DNA of 64,000 nt from Paenibacillus macerans (GTDB lineage: Bacteria > Bacillota > Bacilli > Paenibacillales > Paenibacillaceae). This document shows, piece by piece, positions 32,578 to 41,626 of this stretch (the first letter of the stretch is position 1; each line of letters begins with the position of its first letter). The notes beneath the pieces were generated by a model that was not told the DNA's origin, did not search any database, and saw nothing but the letters and a program-made list of their open reading frames with translations. A program made the position numbers and the translations under genes. Location: the NCBI RefSeq assembly GCF_023715465.1, contig NZ_JAMBOE010000008.1, forward strand, positions 219,294-283,293. Reading direction: 5' to 3'.

Positions 32578-32803
32578 CTTCTCCCTAATTTAACCGGGCA
32601 AGAGTTTTATCGGATCCTTAGGCACCTAATCTCATAATAAGCAATAACTTTTATCTCTTTATATAGCCCGTTTGAGTGATTTTTTCTCTAAAACCAATGT
32701 TTATTGTGTCTTTTTTGTGACGAAAAAACGAGTTATATTAACTACTGCTCGCCATGCTGAAACAAAACTAGCCCATTTGAGTCATACATTTTTATTCATT
32801 ATT

Positions 32804-33958
32804 AACTGTACTTGCTCAAAATCAGTTCCATGAAATGTAAAAAGAGACACCCTTGACTCTTAGCGTAAAATAGAAGTACCACCAACCACCCTACGCAGGA
32901 GAGAACAAGACATGTCTCATACGTATACGTTAACACAACAGACCTATTGGAAGTATCGTTCAACGTGTGGCTTTTCAGCAGATCAAGGAGACTGCCCAGC
33001 AAGATCAGAGTCCGATTTTTGTGATCCTGGACGATACCTTGTGCGAGAAAACAAAGCCTTCGTCACAGGCAACGCACACGATACAAGGAGCTTCGTTTCA
33101 GTATTCTCATCTCAAGGGCCAAAACGTATATGGCCATGCCGTGGTTCAAGCTTTGCTTCGTTCGGGTAATGAGGTGTATCCTTTTGCTGCGGAACGTTAC
33201 GACCCGGAAGGAACGAGCAAAATTGACCTGGCCTGCGAAATGATTCAAGCCTTCCCGATGTCCAAGTACCCCACCTACGTGCTGATGGACTCGTGGTATC
33301 CTTCGTCTTCGGTGCTTCAAACGAGCGCAAAACAAGGCTTTCATGTCATTAGCGGCTTGAAAACCAACCGCATTTTCTATCCTCAAGGCATTCGGCAATC
33401 TCTCAAAAGCTTGCTTTTTATATCTCGAAATCGGATACCGATCTGGTGACCATCGGCTCCTCCGCTTATCGGGTATATCGCTATGAAGGAAAGCTCAACC
33501 TTGTGGAGAACGCCGCCCTGCTGCTGTGTTGGAAAGATGGAGAAGGCTTGGATCCCAAGCAAATGAAGGCTTTTCTAAGCACCGATGCTTCACTGACAAA
33601 CGAACAAATTCTAAGCTACTACAGCAAGCGTTGGGCGATTGAGACGTACTTTCGAACCGCCAAGGTCCATCTGGCGATGGATCGCTACCAAGTTCGATCC
33701 ACTCAGGCGATTGACCGTTACCTGACCCTGCTGATGTTTGCTTCGATGTGCTGCATCTACGATGGCCATGGAAGCTTGATCGATGGAATACATCGCTACC
33801 GCTTACAGAAAAAGCAGGACATGATTGAGTATATCTACGACCAAGCTCAATCCGGGGCTACATTAGCCCAAATTAAAACGCAGCTTAGAGCGGCATAGGG
33901 ATACTGTCAGCTCTTTTGACTTCCAAATTATTGAAGCAGTTATTGACAAGTACAGTTA
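32804..33958. mobile_element. IS4/IS701-like insertion sequence
   Basis: Terminal inverted repeats TAACTGTACTTG at 32804 and CAAGTACAGTTA ending at 33958 (extendable to about 16 bp with one mismatch) flank a broken DDE transposase gene, total 1,155 bp. The ends were found by eye; target duplications are unclear. Confidence 0.75.
32912..33898 (+). pseudogene. IS4/IS701-like transposase with frameshifts
   Basis: Three frames cover one transposase. The start MSHTYTLTQQTYWK joins after a deletion to FVILDDTLCEKTKPSS (first catalytic Asp), YPTYVLMDSWYPSSSV (second Asp) and, after a second frameshift near 33448, YYSKRWAIETYFRTAKVHLAMD with the YREK-like Glu motif. Part of the N-terminal domain is lost. 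It cannot make an intact enzyme. Confidence 0.8.
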
Positions 33959-34142
33959 TAGAGAAATATTCACGGAAGCAATCATCAGATCTTAATGTTA
34001 CCTTGATTGCCCCTCGATCTTTAAGAACTTCATATTACTTGTTTCAAGTACGTTCTTTTCTCTGCTGTCTGCTATATCGACAAAAGGGGACAAGTCCAGA
34101 GAACGACTAACCGGCGATTGCCGGCGTTCGCCCTCCAAAGCA

Positions 34143-35123
34143 CTATCGTCGAGCAGATGGTTCCTCATAGCTTTGCAAGCCCGCGTCGCGCAAAGTTCTT
34201 CCGACATAGCCCAACTCTCGACGTGCAGCGGCATCGTTGACTGTGAACTCACGCCCGATCATGCGTATCATCGAGCGTGAGATCGGCGGATCCCCGTCTT
34301 TCCGCGTGACGGCCCAGATAGTGTCGAGCAGCCGGCCAATGGCAGAAGCAAGCCAGTAGGGCATCGAACGCAACTTATCGATGGACAGGCCCTGTAAGTT
34401 CGCGAGCGAGGTGACGAACTCACGGAAAGTCTGCCCTTCCTGGTCTTTGATGAAGAAGGCATGACCGCCTTCTCCGCGTTTGAGGGCGCATTGTATGGCT
34501 TCTACCACATTGTCCACGTGGCAGGTTGCAAAAGCATAGTCACCGCGGTTGATGAAGGCGAACTGTCCAGATCTGACTGCTTCGGGAAGCCCTTGACTAA
34601 ACGGATCACCCGGCCCCCAGATAGCCGGCGGGCGAAGCGCGATGGTGCGAAAGCCGGGCTTGTTAGCTGCCAGAACCATTGATTCGGCCCGTGCCTTGCT
34701 CGCCAGGTAGGCGGAGAAGTGGTTCGGGAAAATCGGCGTGCTTTCATCAACGTTGCGGATTGGCGTACCACCATTATCCATGAGGATTCCCGCTGCGCTG
34801 ATGTAGACGAATGTCTTCGCACAGGCGGACTCGGCTGCCTTCAACAAGGCTACGGTTCCATCAACGTTGGTGCGAAAGAAGGGTTCGCGAGGCCCCGAAA
34901 AGCGGAACAGGGCGGCCGCGTGCACAACCGCATCAATCACCGGCAATATGAGTGGTGTGCTGCTTTCGAGATCGGCATCGACTGGCGTAGCACCCATGGA
35001 CTTGAGTTTGGCGTGAAATGATATGGAGCGTGTGAGTGCGAAAATCTCGTGACCGTCCTCTATGAGCTTCGGGATTAGGCGACCGCCTAGCAGACCAGTA
35101 CCTCCCGTGACTAGAATTTTCAT
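34143..35123 (-). CDS. NAD-dependent epimerase/dehydratase (extended SDR)
   Basis: A 326-residue extended SDR: nucleotide-binding GGTGLLGGRL (residues 7-16), DAVVHAAALFRF, active-site YLASKARAES (YxxxK about 159-163), and RPPAIWGPGD. This type includes sterol or steroid 3-beta-dehydrogenase-like and dihydroflavonol reductase-like enzymes; the substrate is not evident. It overlaps the TetR gene upstream by four bases. Its base composition and wording look more like a proteobacterial or high-GC donor than the neighbours, so transfer is likely. Confidence 0.82.
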   Translation of the reverse strand: MKILVTGGTGLLGGRLIPKLIEDGHEIFALTRSISFHAKLKSMGATPVDADLESSTPLILPVIDAVVHAAALFRFSGPREPFFRTNVDGTVALLKAAESACAKTFVYISAAGILMDNGGTPIRNVDESTPIFPNHFSAYLASKARAESMVLAANKPGFRTIALRPPAIWGPGDPFSQGLPEAVRSGQFAFINRGDYAFATCHVDNVVEAIQCALKRGEGGHAFFIKDQEGQTFREFVTSLANLQGLSIDKLRSMPYWLASAIGRLLDTIWAVTRKDGDPPISRSMIRMIGREFTVNDAAARRELGYVGRTLRDAGLQSYEEPSARR

Positions 35124-35695
35124 TGTGTTCGTCCTTTCTGTTCAAGATGTAGGATGGACCGTATGGCCCCCTCACGGATTTGCTCCAGGATTTCTGAAGT
35201 GGGTGGCACCGCTTTGCGTAGCCGAGCTGTGACGCATAGTAGGGATGCAGCATTCGCAGATGCCCACATGAGATCAGCAGCCACCTCCACCGTCGGCCTG
35301 AGCCGGCCCTCAGCAGCGATGGCCGCGATGCGTTGGATGAGGAGCGCAAAGGCCTGCTCGGCGGCGGGAATTTCAGCATCGTTGAGAACGCGGCCCATCA
35401 TCACCGCGTAGAGCCGTGGACGAGCCGCCGCGAAGCGCACGTAATCGTCCCAGCCTTCGCGTAGTGCCATAACCGGATCGAAGGATTGCGTAGCAGTCCT
35501 TTTACTCTCAAGAAACTGAGCAAATGCTTCCTTAATGGCGGCGCTCAGTAGCCCGTCGGCGCTGCCGAAGTGATGGTACAGCGTCGGTGCGGTCACCTTC
35601 GCGATTGCGCAGACGGAGCGTGTTGTGAACTGTGCCTCGCCCTCTTCCTCGAGAACTTGTAAAGCCGCATTGAGTAGAGCGTCGTGTGTATTCAT
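35120..35695 (-). CDS. TetR-family repressor of the epimerase gene
   Basis: A 191-residue TetR regulator: N-terminal HTH TTRSVCAIAKVTAPTLYHHFGSADGLL and a helical ligand domain (FAAARPRLYAVMMGR). The ATG at 35695 follows GGAGGG; the frame to 35917 is an upstream extension lying over the MFS pseudogene end. It is cotranscribed with and overlaps the SDR, so it probably controls that gene. The inducer is unknown. Confidence 0.88.
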   Translation of the reverse strand: MNTHDALLNAALQVLEEEGEAQFTTRSVCAIAKVTAPTLYHHFGSADGLLSAAIKEAFAQFLESKRTATQSFDPVMALREGWDDYVRFAAARPRLYAVMMGRVLNDAEIPAAEQAFALLIQRIAAIAAEGRLRPTVEVAADLMWASANAASLLCVTARLRKAVPPTSEILEQIREGAIRSILHLEQKGRTQ

Positions 35696-35882
35696 GCGAC
35701 CAATACCCTCCTGACATTCGATAAAACCCCAGTTCCCGACGCGACTATATCCGTTTCCCGTATGGACGCTGAAAATCCCTCTCGATTCAGTAATTGTGGC
35801 AAACACGAGCGGTCCCCCATCAAAGTCTGTCACTATAAGACCCACGACTTCTCGTGGACGATAAGCAAAGCTTACCCTAAAA

Positions 35883-36548
35883 TTACGGCCTAGTACTCTT
35901 CTTTTGTTGTTGAACACCCCAGAGAGTAAATAAAATTCCCACGCCGGTTACGATGGAAGCAACCCAAGGAACGGCTGTTAGGCCTCCCCCAATTTGTAAA
36001 TCTATAACCAAGCCTCCGATATACGCACCAAACGCATTACCCAGGTTAAAAGCCGCAACATTTAAAGTCGACGCCAGCGTTGGAGCTTATTTGGCCGTAT
36101 TCAGCATATGAAGCTGCAATCCTGGTATAATTCCAAAAGCAGCCATTCCTAATACAAAAATAGTAATCAAAGCAGGCACTTTATGCTGATCCGTAATTGA
36201 GAATACTGCCAAAACTATGGCCAACACAACGAGTATCCCGAGGAGAGACGGCATTAATTTGCGGTCAGCCAGCTTGCCTCCGATAATATTCCCAAGCGTG
36301 ATGCCGATCCCGAATAAAACAAGGATGTAAGAAACCGAATTCACCGGGAACTTAGTAATATCAGTTAAAATCGGTGAAATATAAGTGAATACCGAAAAGA
36401 GCCCTCCATTACCAAACGTCGTCATCAAAAGAGCAATATAAACGGTTGGCTTACGCAGTCCCCCCCCTAAACTCCCCAGCTTTAATCCCGTCACGAAAAA
36501 ATCGAACATACGATTCCGGTCTTGCCTTTCACTAGAATCATGATACAA
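35883..36548 (-). pseudogene. MFS drug exporter, C-terminal half with in-frame stop
   Basis: The frame starts near LGSLGGGLRKPTVYIALLMTTFGNGG and shows the second six-helix half of an AraJ/YdhP-type MFS exporter. A TAA at 36087-36089 interrupts it (NTAK-stop-APTLASTLNVAAFNLGNAFGAY), after which the same frame continues to a natural end. The N-terminal half is missing. The palindromic operator directly upstream is intact and almost equals the one at the GAPDH locus. Confidence 0.85.
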
Positions 36549-36578
36549 TAAAAGGTACCGTTCGGTATCTTTTATTGT
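36545..36578. promoter_or_regulatory. TetR-type operator in front of the MFS pseudogene
   Basis: A 16-2-16 inverted repeat (ACAATAAAAGGTACCG, TT, CGGTATCTTTTATTGT) with one mismatch. The core matches the operator at 45551-45584. Confidence 0.8.
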
Positions 36579-36783
36579 ACAACAAGCTGTTCTAGAATGA
36601 AATAGCGCCGAGCCATTTTGATTTCATGAGAGGTATTACCTTTTTGGAATAACTAAAACTTATAGGAGGACTTGAGAATGACTGAAAAGTAGATTTTAAA
36701 GGCGTTGGACTGATCTGACCTTTTTTTCGCCGAATTAAAGAGTTGTCACATAATGAATATGTAGTGCACGCAAGGACAAGGAA

Positions 36784-37017
36784 GTGATTATATATTTGTT
36801 AAAATGCGGAACTAAAATTCTCATTGTTGCTCGGGATAGACGCATTCAAATGCTTCTCAAATCAAATCTTGAGAAGAAAGACTGCATGGTCGATCAAGCG
36901 TATGATGATTTATCATCATTTCTTAAAACACGACAGTTCGACTATAGTCCCGTTACATTGGATGCAGCAACTCCTTATCAGGATGAAAGCACTCTTTGTT
37001 CTAAGATCAAGAAATGA
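36784..37017 (+). pseudogene. Response-regulator receiver-domain remnant
   Basis: A 77-codon frame (GTG start) resembling the beginning of an OmpR-type receiver: TKILIVARDRRIQMLL, then LEKKDCMVDQAYDDL, QFDYSPVTLDAATPYQDE. The acidic pair normally after the first strand is changed (VARD instead of VEDD), the phospho-acceptor Asp in LDAATP is still there, and the domain ends early with no output domain. The 36579-36783 stretch before it has only an aborted start (MTEK, stop at about 36690) after a good ribosome site. Confidence 0.65.
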
Positions 37018-37073
37018 AATTCAAAAAAAGAAAGCTATTGGATAAGCCAAACAACCAGGGGAGCTGAAGTAAG

Positions 37074-37382
37074 ATGAGTGAAGCAGCAGAAACGATAGAG
37101 GGTTGGTACGCGCTGCATGATTTCCGCACCATCGACTGGGTTGCCTGGGAAAGTGCAACCACAGAGGAACGCGAGTATGCAAAGCATGATTTGATGACGT
37201 TAATCTACGAATGGTCGGCGGTCGAATCCCGGATCGAGGGCAGCTTGGCAATGTACGCCATCGTCGGCCAGAAGGCAGACATTATGTTTATAAACCTACG
37301 CGAGACACTCGAGGAGCTGAACTCAGCGGAGAACGCATTTAATCGTTCTCGGTTCGCCAAATTCGTAAAACCAGATTGCTGA
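37074..37382 (+). pseudogene. HemQ (coproheme decarboxylase) N-terminal fragment
   Basis: 102 residues starting MSEAAETIEGWYALHDFRTIDW, the conserved start of Gram-positive HemQ, with SLAMYAIVGQKADIMF and the region around LEELNSAENAFNRSRF. Full HemQ has about 250 residues; the C-terminal half with the heme-ligand His is missing and the frame stops 58 bases before cydA. HemQ makes heme b from coproheme, so an intact copy must exist elsewhere. Its position in front of a heme-dependent oxidase operon may be chance or a relic. Confidence 0.8.
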
Positions 37383-37440
37383 AGGACAGAGATATAATCA
37401 TCTCAAATTACAAATCACTTTGGAAGGGAGGCCCTAAGGA

Positions 37441-38805
37441 ATGGGAATTGATACGGTACTATGGAGCAGGCTGGTGACAGGAATGACACTAGGGTTCCAT
37501 ATGATATTCGCGACGATTGGTGTCGGTATCCCTCTCATGATCGCGATTGCTGAGTTCATCGGCATCCGCAAGCAAGATTCTCATTACACACTGATGGCTA
37601 AGAGGTGGGCGCGGGGGTTTGTTATATCCGTCGCAGTTGGTGTCGTAACAGGCACGGCAATTTCACTGCAACTGGCATTGGTATGGCCGAATTTTATGAA
37701 GTTGGCAGGGAACGTTATTGCACTTCCGTTATTCATGGAGGTATTTGCATTCTTTTTTGAAGCTATCTTTCTAGGCATTTATCTGTATACGTGGGATCGG
37801 TTCAAGAATCCCTATATTCATTGGCTGCTCACACTCCCCATTGTCTTAGGGGCAGGAATGTCTGCTGTTTTTATTACGACTGTGAATGGTTTTATGAACC
37901 AACCTGGGGGATTCACAATGCAAGGTGGACAATTTACAGCCGTTAACCCTTTGCAAGCGATGCTGAATACGGCGACGTTCTCCAAAGTGTTCCATGTATT
38001 AAGCTCAGCCTACTTAACAGGAGCGGCTCTGCTAGCAGGAATTGCGGCTTTTACGATGCTTAGAAAAGGGGTTACTGGATATCACAAAAAAGCGTTAAAG
38101 CTTATGATGGCCGTTGTCATGTTATTCGGACTGCTAAACACAGTAGCTGGAGATGCGTCTGCCAAGTTCTTGGCCGAGCATCAACCGGAAAAGCTAGCTG
38201 CTGCGGAATGGCATTTTGAGACCGAGAGCGGCGCTGATTTGATTCTATTTGGATGGCTTAATGCCGAGCATAAAATTATTGGCGCAATTCACCTGCCGAA
38301 GATTCTCAGCTTCCTGGCTTTTGGAAATTTTAATGCGAAAGTAACAGGTCTGAATGAATTTCCTCCAGATGAACAACCTCCGCTCCTTGTGCATTATTTT
38401 TTTGATTTGATGGCTGGCATAGGGTTTGCGTTATTGGGCATATCCGTTCTGTATTTCCTATTTACATTCTGGAAAAAACGTAATGAGCACAACAAATGGA
38501 TGCTCCGCATTATTGCTCTAGATGCGCCGCTCGCATTTTTGGGAGTCGAGTTGGGCTGGTTTTACGCCGAGTTGGGGCGGCAGCCCTGGATTTTACGAGG
38601 ATATATGCGTGTAGAAGAAGCGGCGACGACATCGCCCAGCGTGAGAATTCTTTTTTTCCTCTTCCTTCTTCTTTACATCGTATTAGCCGTGGTTAGTGTT
38701 CTTGTTCTTCGGCGCTTATTCCACAATAATCCGGCAGAAACTGAGATGGAGAAGTGGGCGCAGCATGCGGGTAACAAGAGGTCCGGGAAGGATGCGCATG
38801 CCTGA
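37441..38805 (+). CDS. cydA: Cytochrome bd oxidase subunit I
   Basis: A 454-residue membrane protein of the short Q-loop type. GFHMIFATIGVGIPLMIA holds the heme b595 ligand near residue 19; MEVFAFFFEAIFLGIYLYTWDRF contains the Glu pair near residue 100; GRQPWILRGYMR is the conserved quinol-side loop. With CydB it oxidises quinol and reduces oxygen to water at high affinity. GGAAGGGAGG precedes the ATG. It overlaps cydB by one base as first gene of cydABDC. Confidence 0.97.
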   Translation: MGIDTVLWSRLVTGMTLGFHMIFATIGVGIPLMIAIAEFIGIRKQDSHYTLMAKRWARGFVISVAVGVVTGTAISLQLALVWPNFMKLAGNVIALPLFMEVFAFFFEAIFLGIYLYTWDRFKNPYIHWLLTLPIVLGAGMSAVFITTVNGFMNQPGGFTMQGGQFTAVNPLQAMLNTATFSKVFHVLSSAYLTGAALLAGIAAFTMLRKGVTGYHKKALKLMMAVVMLFGLLNTVAGDASAKFLAEHQPEKLAAAEWHFETESGADLILFGWLNAEHKIIGAIHLPKILSFLAFGNFNAKVTGLNEFPPDEQPPLLVHYFFDLMAGIGFALLGISVLYFLFTFWKKRNEHNKWMLRIIALDAPLAFLGVELGWFYAELGRQPWILRGYMRVEEAATTSPSVRILFFLFLLLYIVLAVVSVLVLRRLFHNNPAETEMEKWAQHAGNKRSGKDAHA

Positions 38806-39818
38806 TGAGTTATGATTTGATTGGAATTTCAGTACTTTGGCTGTTTTTGTACGGGTATCTTATTATAGCCTCCATTGATTTTGGAGCCGGTTTCTTTGCC
38901 TTTTATGCCCGCCTGACCAAGCAGGACCACCTCATTAATCGTCTGATTTCTCGTTATTTGTCACCCGTATGGGAGATCACAAATGTATTTTTCGTCTTTT
39001 TCTACATCGGCATGATCGGATTTTTTCCGGATACAGCGTATTATTATGGCTCGGCGCTTATTGTTCCAGGGAGTGTCGCAATCGTGCTGCTTGCTATTCG
39101 TGGCTCGTTCTATGCATTTGAAAACTATGGGTCCAAAAATAATATTGTCTATCTGTTCTTGTACGGCGCAACGGGTTTGCTGATCCCAGCTTCATTGTCC
39201 GTGGCGCTGACCCTGTCTGAAGGCGGCTTTATCTTGAAGCTGGGTCAGACGGTTTCTCTGGATTACTGGGCTTTATTAACCAATCCATTATCGTGGAGCA
39301 TCGTTGGATTGGCGATTGTGTCTGTTTTGTTTATTAGTGCCTGTTTTCTGACGTTTTACGCTTCACGAGCAGAGGACAAAGCTGCCCTAAAGCTTATGCG
39401 GACCTATGCGCTGTTCTGGAGCACACCGATGATTATTATCGCCCTGACGGCCTTTATCTATTTGGGGCAACACAATGAGCGGCACTATCAAAATATGATG
39501 GATTTATGGTGGCTGTTAGCACTTTCTGTTACCTTTTTCATCATTGCGTTGTGGCTGTTATACCGCGGCCGCCGCTATGGGGTAGCATTTGTTTGCATCA
39601 TGCTGCAATTTTTCTGTGCCTTTTTCGCTTACGGGATTGGGCAGTATCCCTATATTCTTGATCCCTACATTACGATTCAAAGCAGCGTCACCTCATCCTC
39701 AATGGGCTTCGCGCTGGTTGTCGTATTTATCGGGGGTATGTGTCTATTAATTCCTTCTCTTATTTTGGTTTTCAAGCTGTTCCTATTTGATGCAGATTAC
39801 GTGAAAGGGAAAAAGTAG
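38805..39818 (+). CDS. cydB: Cytochrome bd oxidase subunit II
   Basis: A 337-residue polytopic protein with the CydB start LWLFLYGYLIIASIDFGAGFFAFYAR, LSPVWEITNVFFVFFYIGMIGFFPDTA, and a C-terminal IQSSVTSSSMGFALVVVF. It forms the heterodimer with CydA. Its start codon shares a base with the cydA end. Codon use and spacing match the rest of the operon. Confidence 0.96.
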   Translation: MSYDLIGISVLWLFLYGYLIIASIDFGAGFFAFYARLTKQDHLINRLISRYLSPVWEITNVFFVFFYIGMIGFFPDTAYYYGSALIVPGSVAIVLLAIRGSFYAFENYGSKNNIVYLFLYGATGLLIPASLSVALTLSEGGFILKLGQTVSLDYWALLTNPLSWSIVGLAIVSVLFISACFLTFYASRAEDKAALKLMRTYALFWSTPMIIIALTAFIYLGQHNERHYQNMMDLWWLLALSVTFFIIALWLLYRGRRYGVAFVCIMLQFFCAFFAYGIGQYPYILDPYITIQSSVTSSSMGFALVVVFIGGMCLLIPSLILVFKLFLFDADYVKGKK

Positions 39819-39850
39819 GCTGATTACTCGCAGGCTATTACATAAAGGAG

Positions 39851-41626
39851 TTGAGTTTGGTGAAGGAGAAAAGAAGCTTGATCGCTATACAGTTGACCGC
39901 GCAACGCAAACGTCTCATTTACCTGTCATTCATCTCGCTCGCACTAGGCGCCGCGATTGTAAGTCAGGCTGCATTGCTGGCTGAAGCCGTCCAGCAGATC
40001 TTTGTAGAGAAAGCATCTTTTTCATCGGTTGCCCTACTGCTTGGCATCCTACTGGTCGTGATGACGATGCGTACACTGTTGTCATTTGGGAGCGGGACAG
40101 TTGGTTTGCAAATGGCAGCAACCGCCAAAATAAATATGCGAGCAGCCGTGCTTGAAAATTTCATGCATGCTTCTATGCCTTCCTCTCTTCAAGGGCAAAC
40201 GGGGGGGAAGGTTAGCATTGCGCTGGATGCTGTGGATGAGGCGGATAGTTATTTCAGTCAATACATGCCGCGTATGGTGGAAACGGTCATTATCCCCATT
40301 CTGATTTTAGTCGTTACGTTTACCCAACATGCCAATTCAGGTATCATCATGCTGGTTACAGCACCGTTTATACCGATTTTCATGATTTTGGTAGGGCTGA
40401 AAACAAAAAATAAATCAGAAGAAAAGTATGCGAAGTTGGCTGAATTTGCCGGTACATTTCTAGATTCCCTTCAAGGGCTCGTTACGTTAAAAATATTCGG
40501 ACGAGCCCGCCATCAGCAGCAAGAAATCGAACGTAGTAGCATAAGATACCGTTATGCCACAATGGATATTTTGAAGATTGCGTTTACGAATACCCTTATG
40601 CTGGAATCAATTGTGATGCTGAGCATCGGGATTGTTGCTCTCGAACTGGCTATTCAGCTGCTTGTTTTCAAATCGATGTCGTTTCACACGGCCTTTTTCG
40701 TTTTGTTGCTCGTGCCTGAATTTTACAGCTTACTAAAGAGTTCGGGAACAGCCTTTCACAATGGGCGAACCAGTATGGGGGCGGTTCGCAAGGTTGAAAC
40801 CATGCTCGCGGACACGAGCGATAGAAACGATCTGAAGGATCAGCCGATAGGGCTCCAGACATTTCCGAAGAAGCTGTTTCCAATGCCGCCCACCATTGAA
40901 TTGGACAATGTCCGGTTTCAGTATGCACCTGACTCATTTGAGCTGAATACAGGTTCGATCACAATTGGACCAGGAGATCATATTGCCCTTGTTGGTCATA
41001 GCGGATCCGGTAAAACAACCTTGCTCCATCTTATAGCGGGTTTACTAAGACCGGTGTCGGGGACCATTTTAGTGAGTGGAAACCCGCTTACTCAACAGAA
41101 TGAGACGATATGGTTCGAACATATCAGCTACATTACGCAGCATCCTTACATTTTTGCAGGTACCTTCGCTGATAATATCGCAATCGGTGCCGGGCGGAAA
41201 GTCTCCAGGGCGGAAATTGAGGCAGCGGCTGCGGACGCGGGTCTTTCGCAGGTTGTATCCCAACTGGAGCAGGGATTTGATACCCCCGTCGGTGAAGGCG
41301 GTAGAGGACTATCCGGTGGGGAAAAGCAACGGCTTGCCATAGCGCGGGCTTTTTTGAAGCGGCCTTCCATTATTTTGTTCGATGAACCGACCGTTGGACT
41401 CGATCTTCACACCGAGGGCATCCTGCAACATTCGATTGCAACCTTGGCAAAATCGGCGACGATGATTACGGTGGCTCACCGATTGTATACCATTCGAAAT
41501 GCGGACAACATTTTATTTATGGACCATGGCGTCCTAATGGGCTCGGGACATCACGACGAGCTTATGAAACGTCTGCCTGCGTATGCAGAGATGGTCGATA
41601 TCCAACGTAAAGGGGGGTCGAGATGA
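39851..41626 (+). CDS. cydD: Heterodimeric ABC exporter CydD
   Basis: A 591-residue exporter half with six membrane helices and an ATPase domain: Walker A GHSGSGKTT (about 381-389), signature LSGGEKQRLAIARAF, Walker B IILFDEPT. CydDC exports Cys and glutathione, or moves heme in newer views, and is needed to assemble cytochrome bd. It starts 32 bases after cydB with AAGGAG upstream and overlaps cydC by four bases. Confidence 0.95.
   Translation: MSLVKEKRSLIAIQLTAQRKRLIYLSFISLALGAAIVSQAALLAEAVQQIFVEKASFSSVALLLGILLVVMTMRTLLSFGSGTVGLQMAATAKINMRAAVLENFMHASMPSSLQGQTGGKVSIALDAVDEADSYFSQYMPRMVETVIIPILILVVTFTQHANSGIIMLVTAPFIPIFMILVGLKTKNKSEEKYAKLAEFAGTFLDSLQGLVTLKIFGRARHQQQEIERSSIRYRYATMDILKIAFTNTLMLESIVMLSIGIVALELAIQLLVFKSMSFHTAFFVLLLVPEFYSLLKSSGTAFHNGRTSMGAVRKVETMLADTSDRNDLKDQPIGLQTFPKKLFPMPPTIELDNVRFQYAPDSFELNTGSITIGPGDHIALVGHSGSGKTTLLHLIAGLLRPVSGTILVSGNPLTQQNETIWFEHISYITQHPYIFAGTFADNIAIGAGRKVSRAEIEAAAADAGLSQVVSQLEQGFDTPVGEGGRGLSGGEKQRLAIARAFLKRPSIILFDEPTVGLDLHTEGILQHSIATLAKSATMITVAHRLYTIRNADNILFMDHGVLMGSGHHDELMKRLPAYAEMVDIQRKGGSR

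Noticed and set aside
36661..36690. Short start MTEK after AGGAGG upstream of the response-regulator stub
   Set aside because: It stops after four codons; at most the relic of a gene start.
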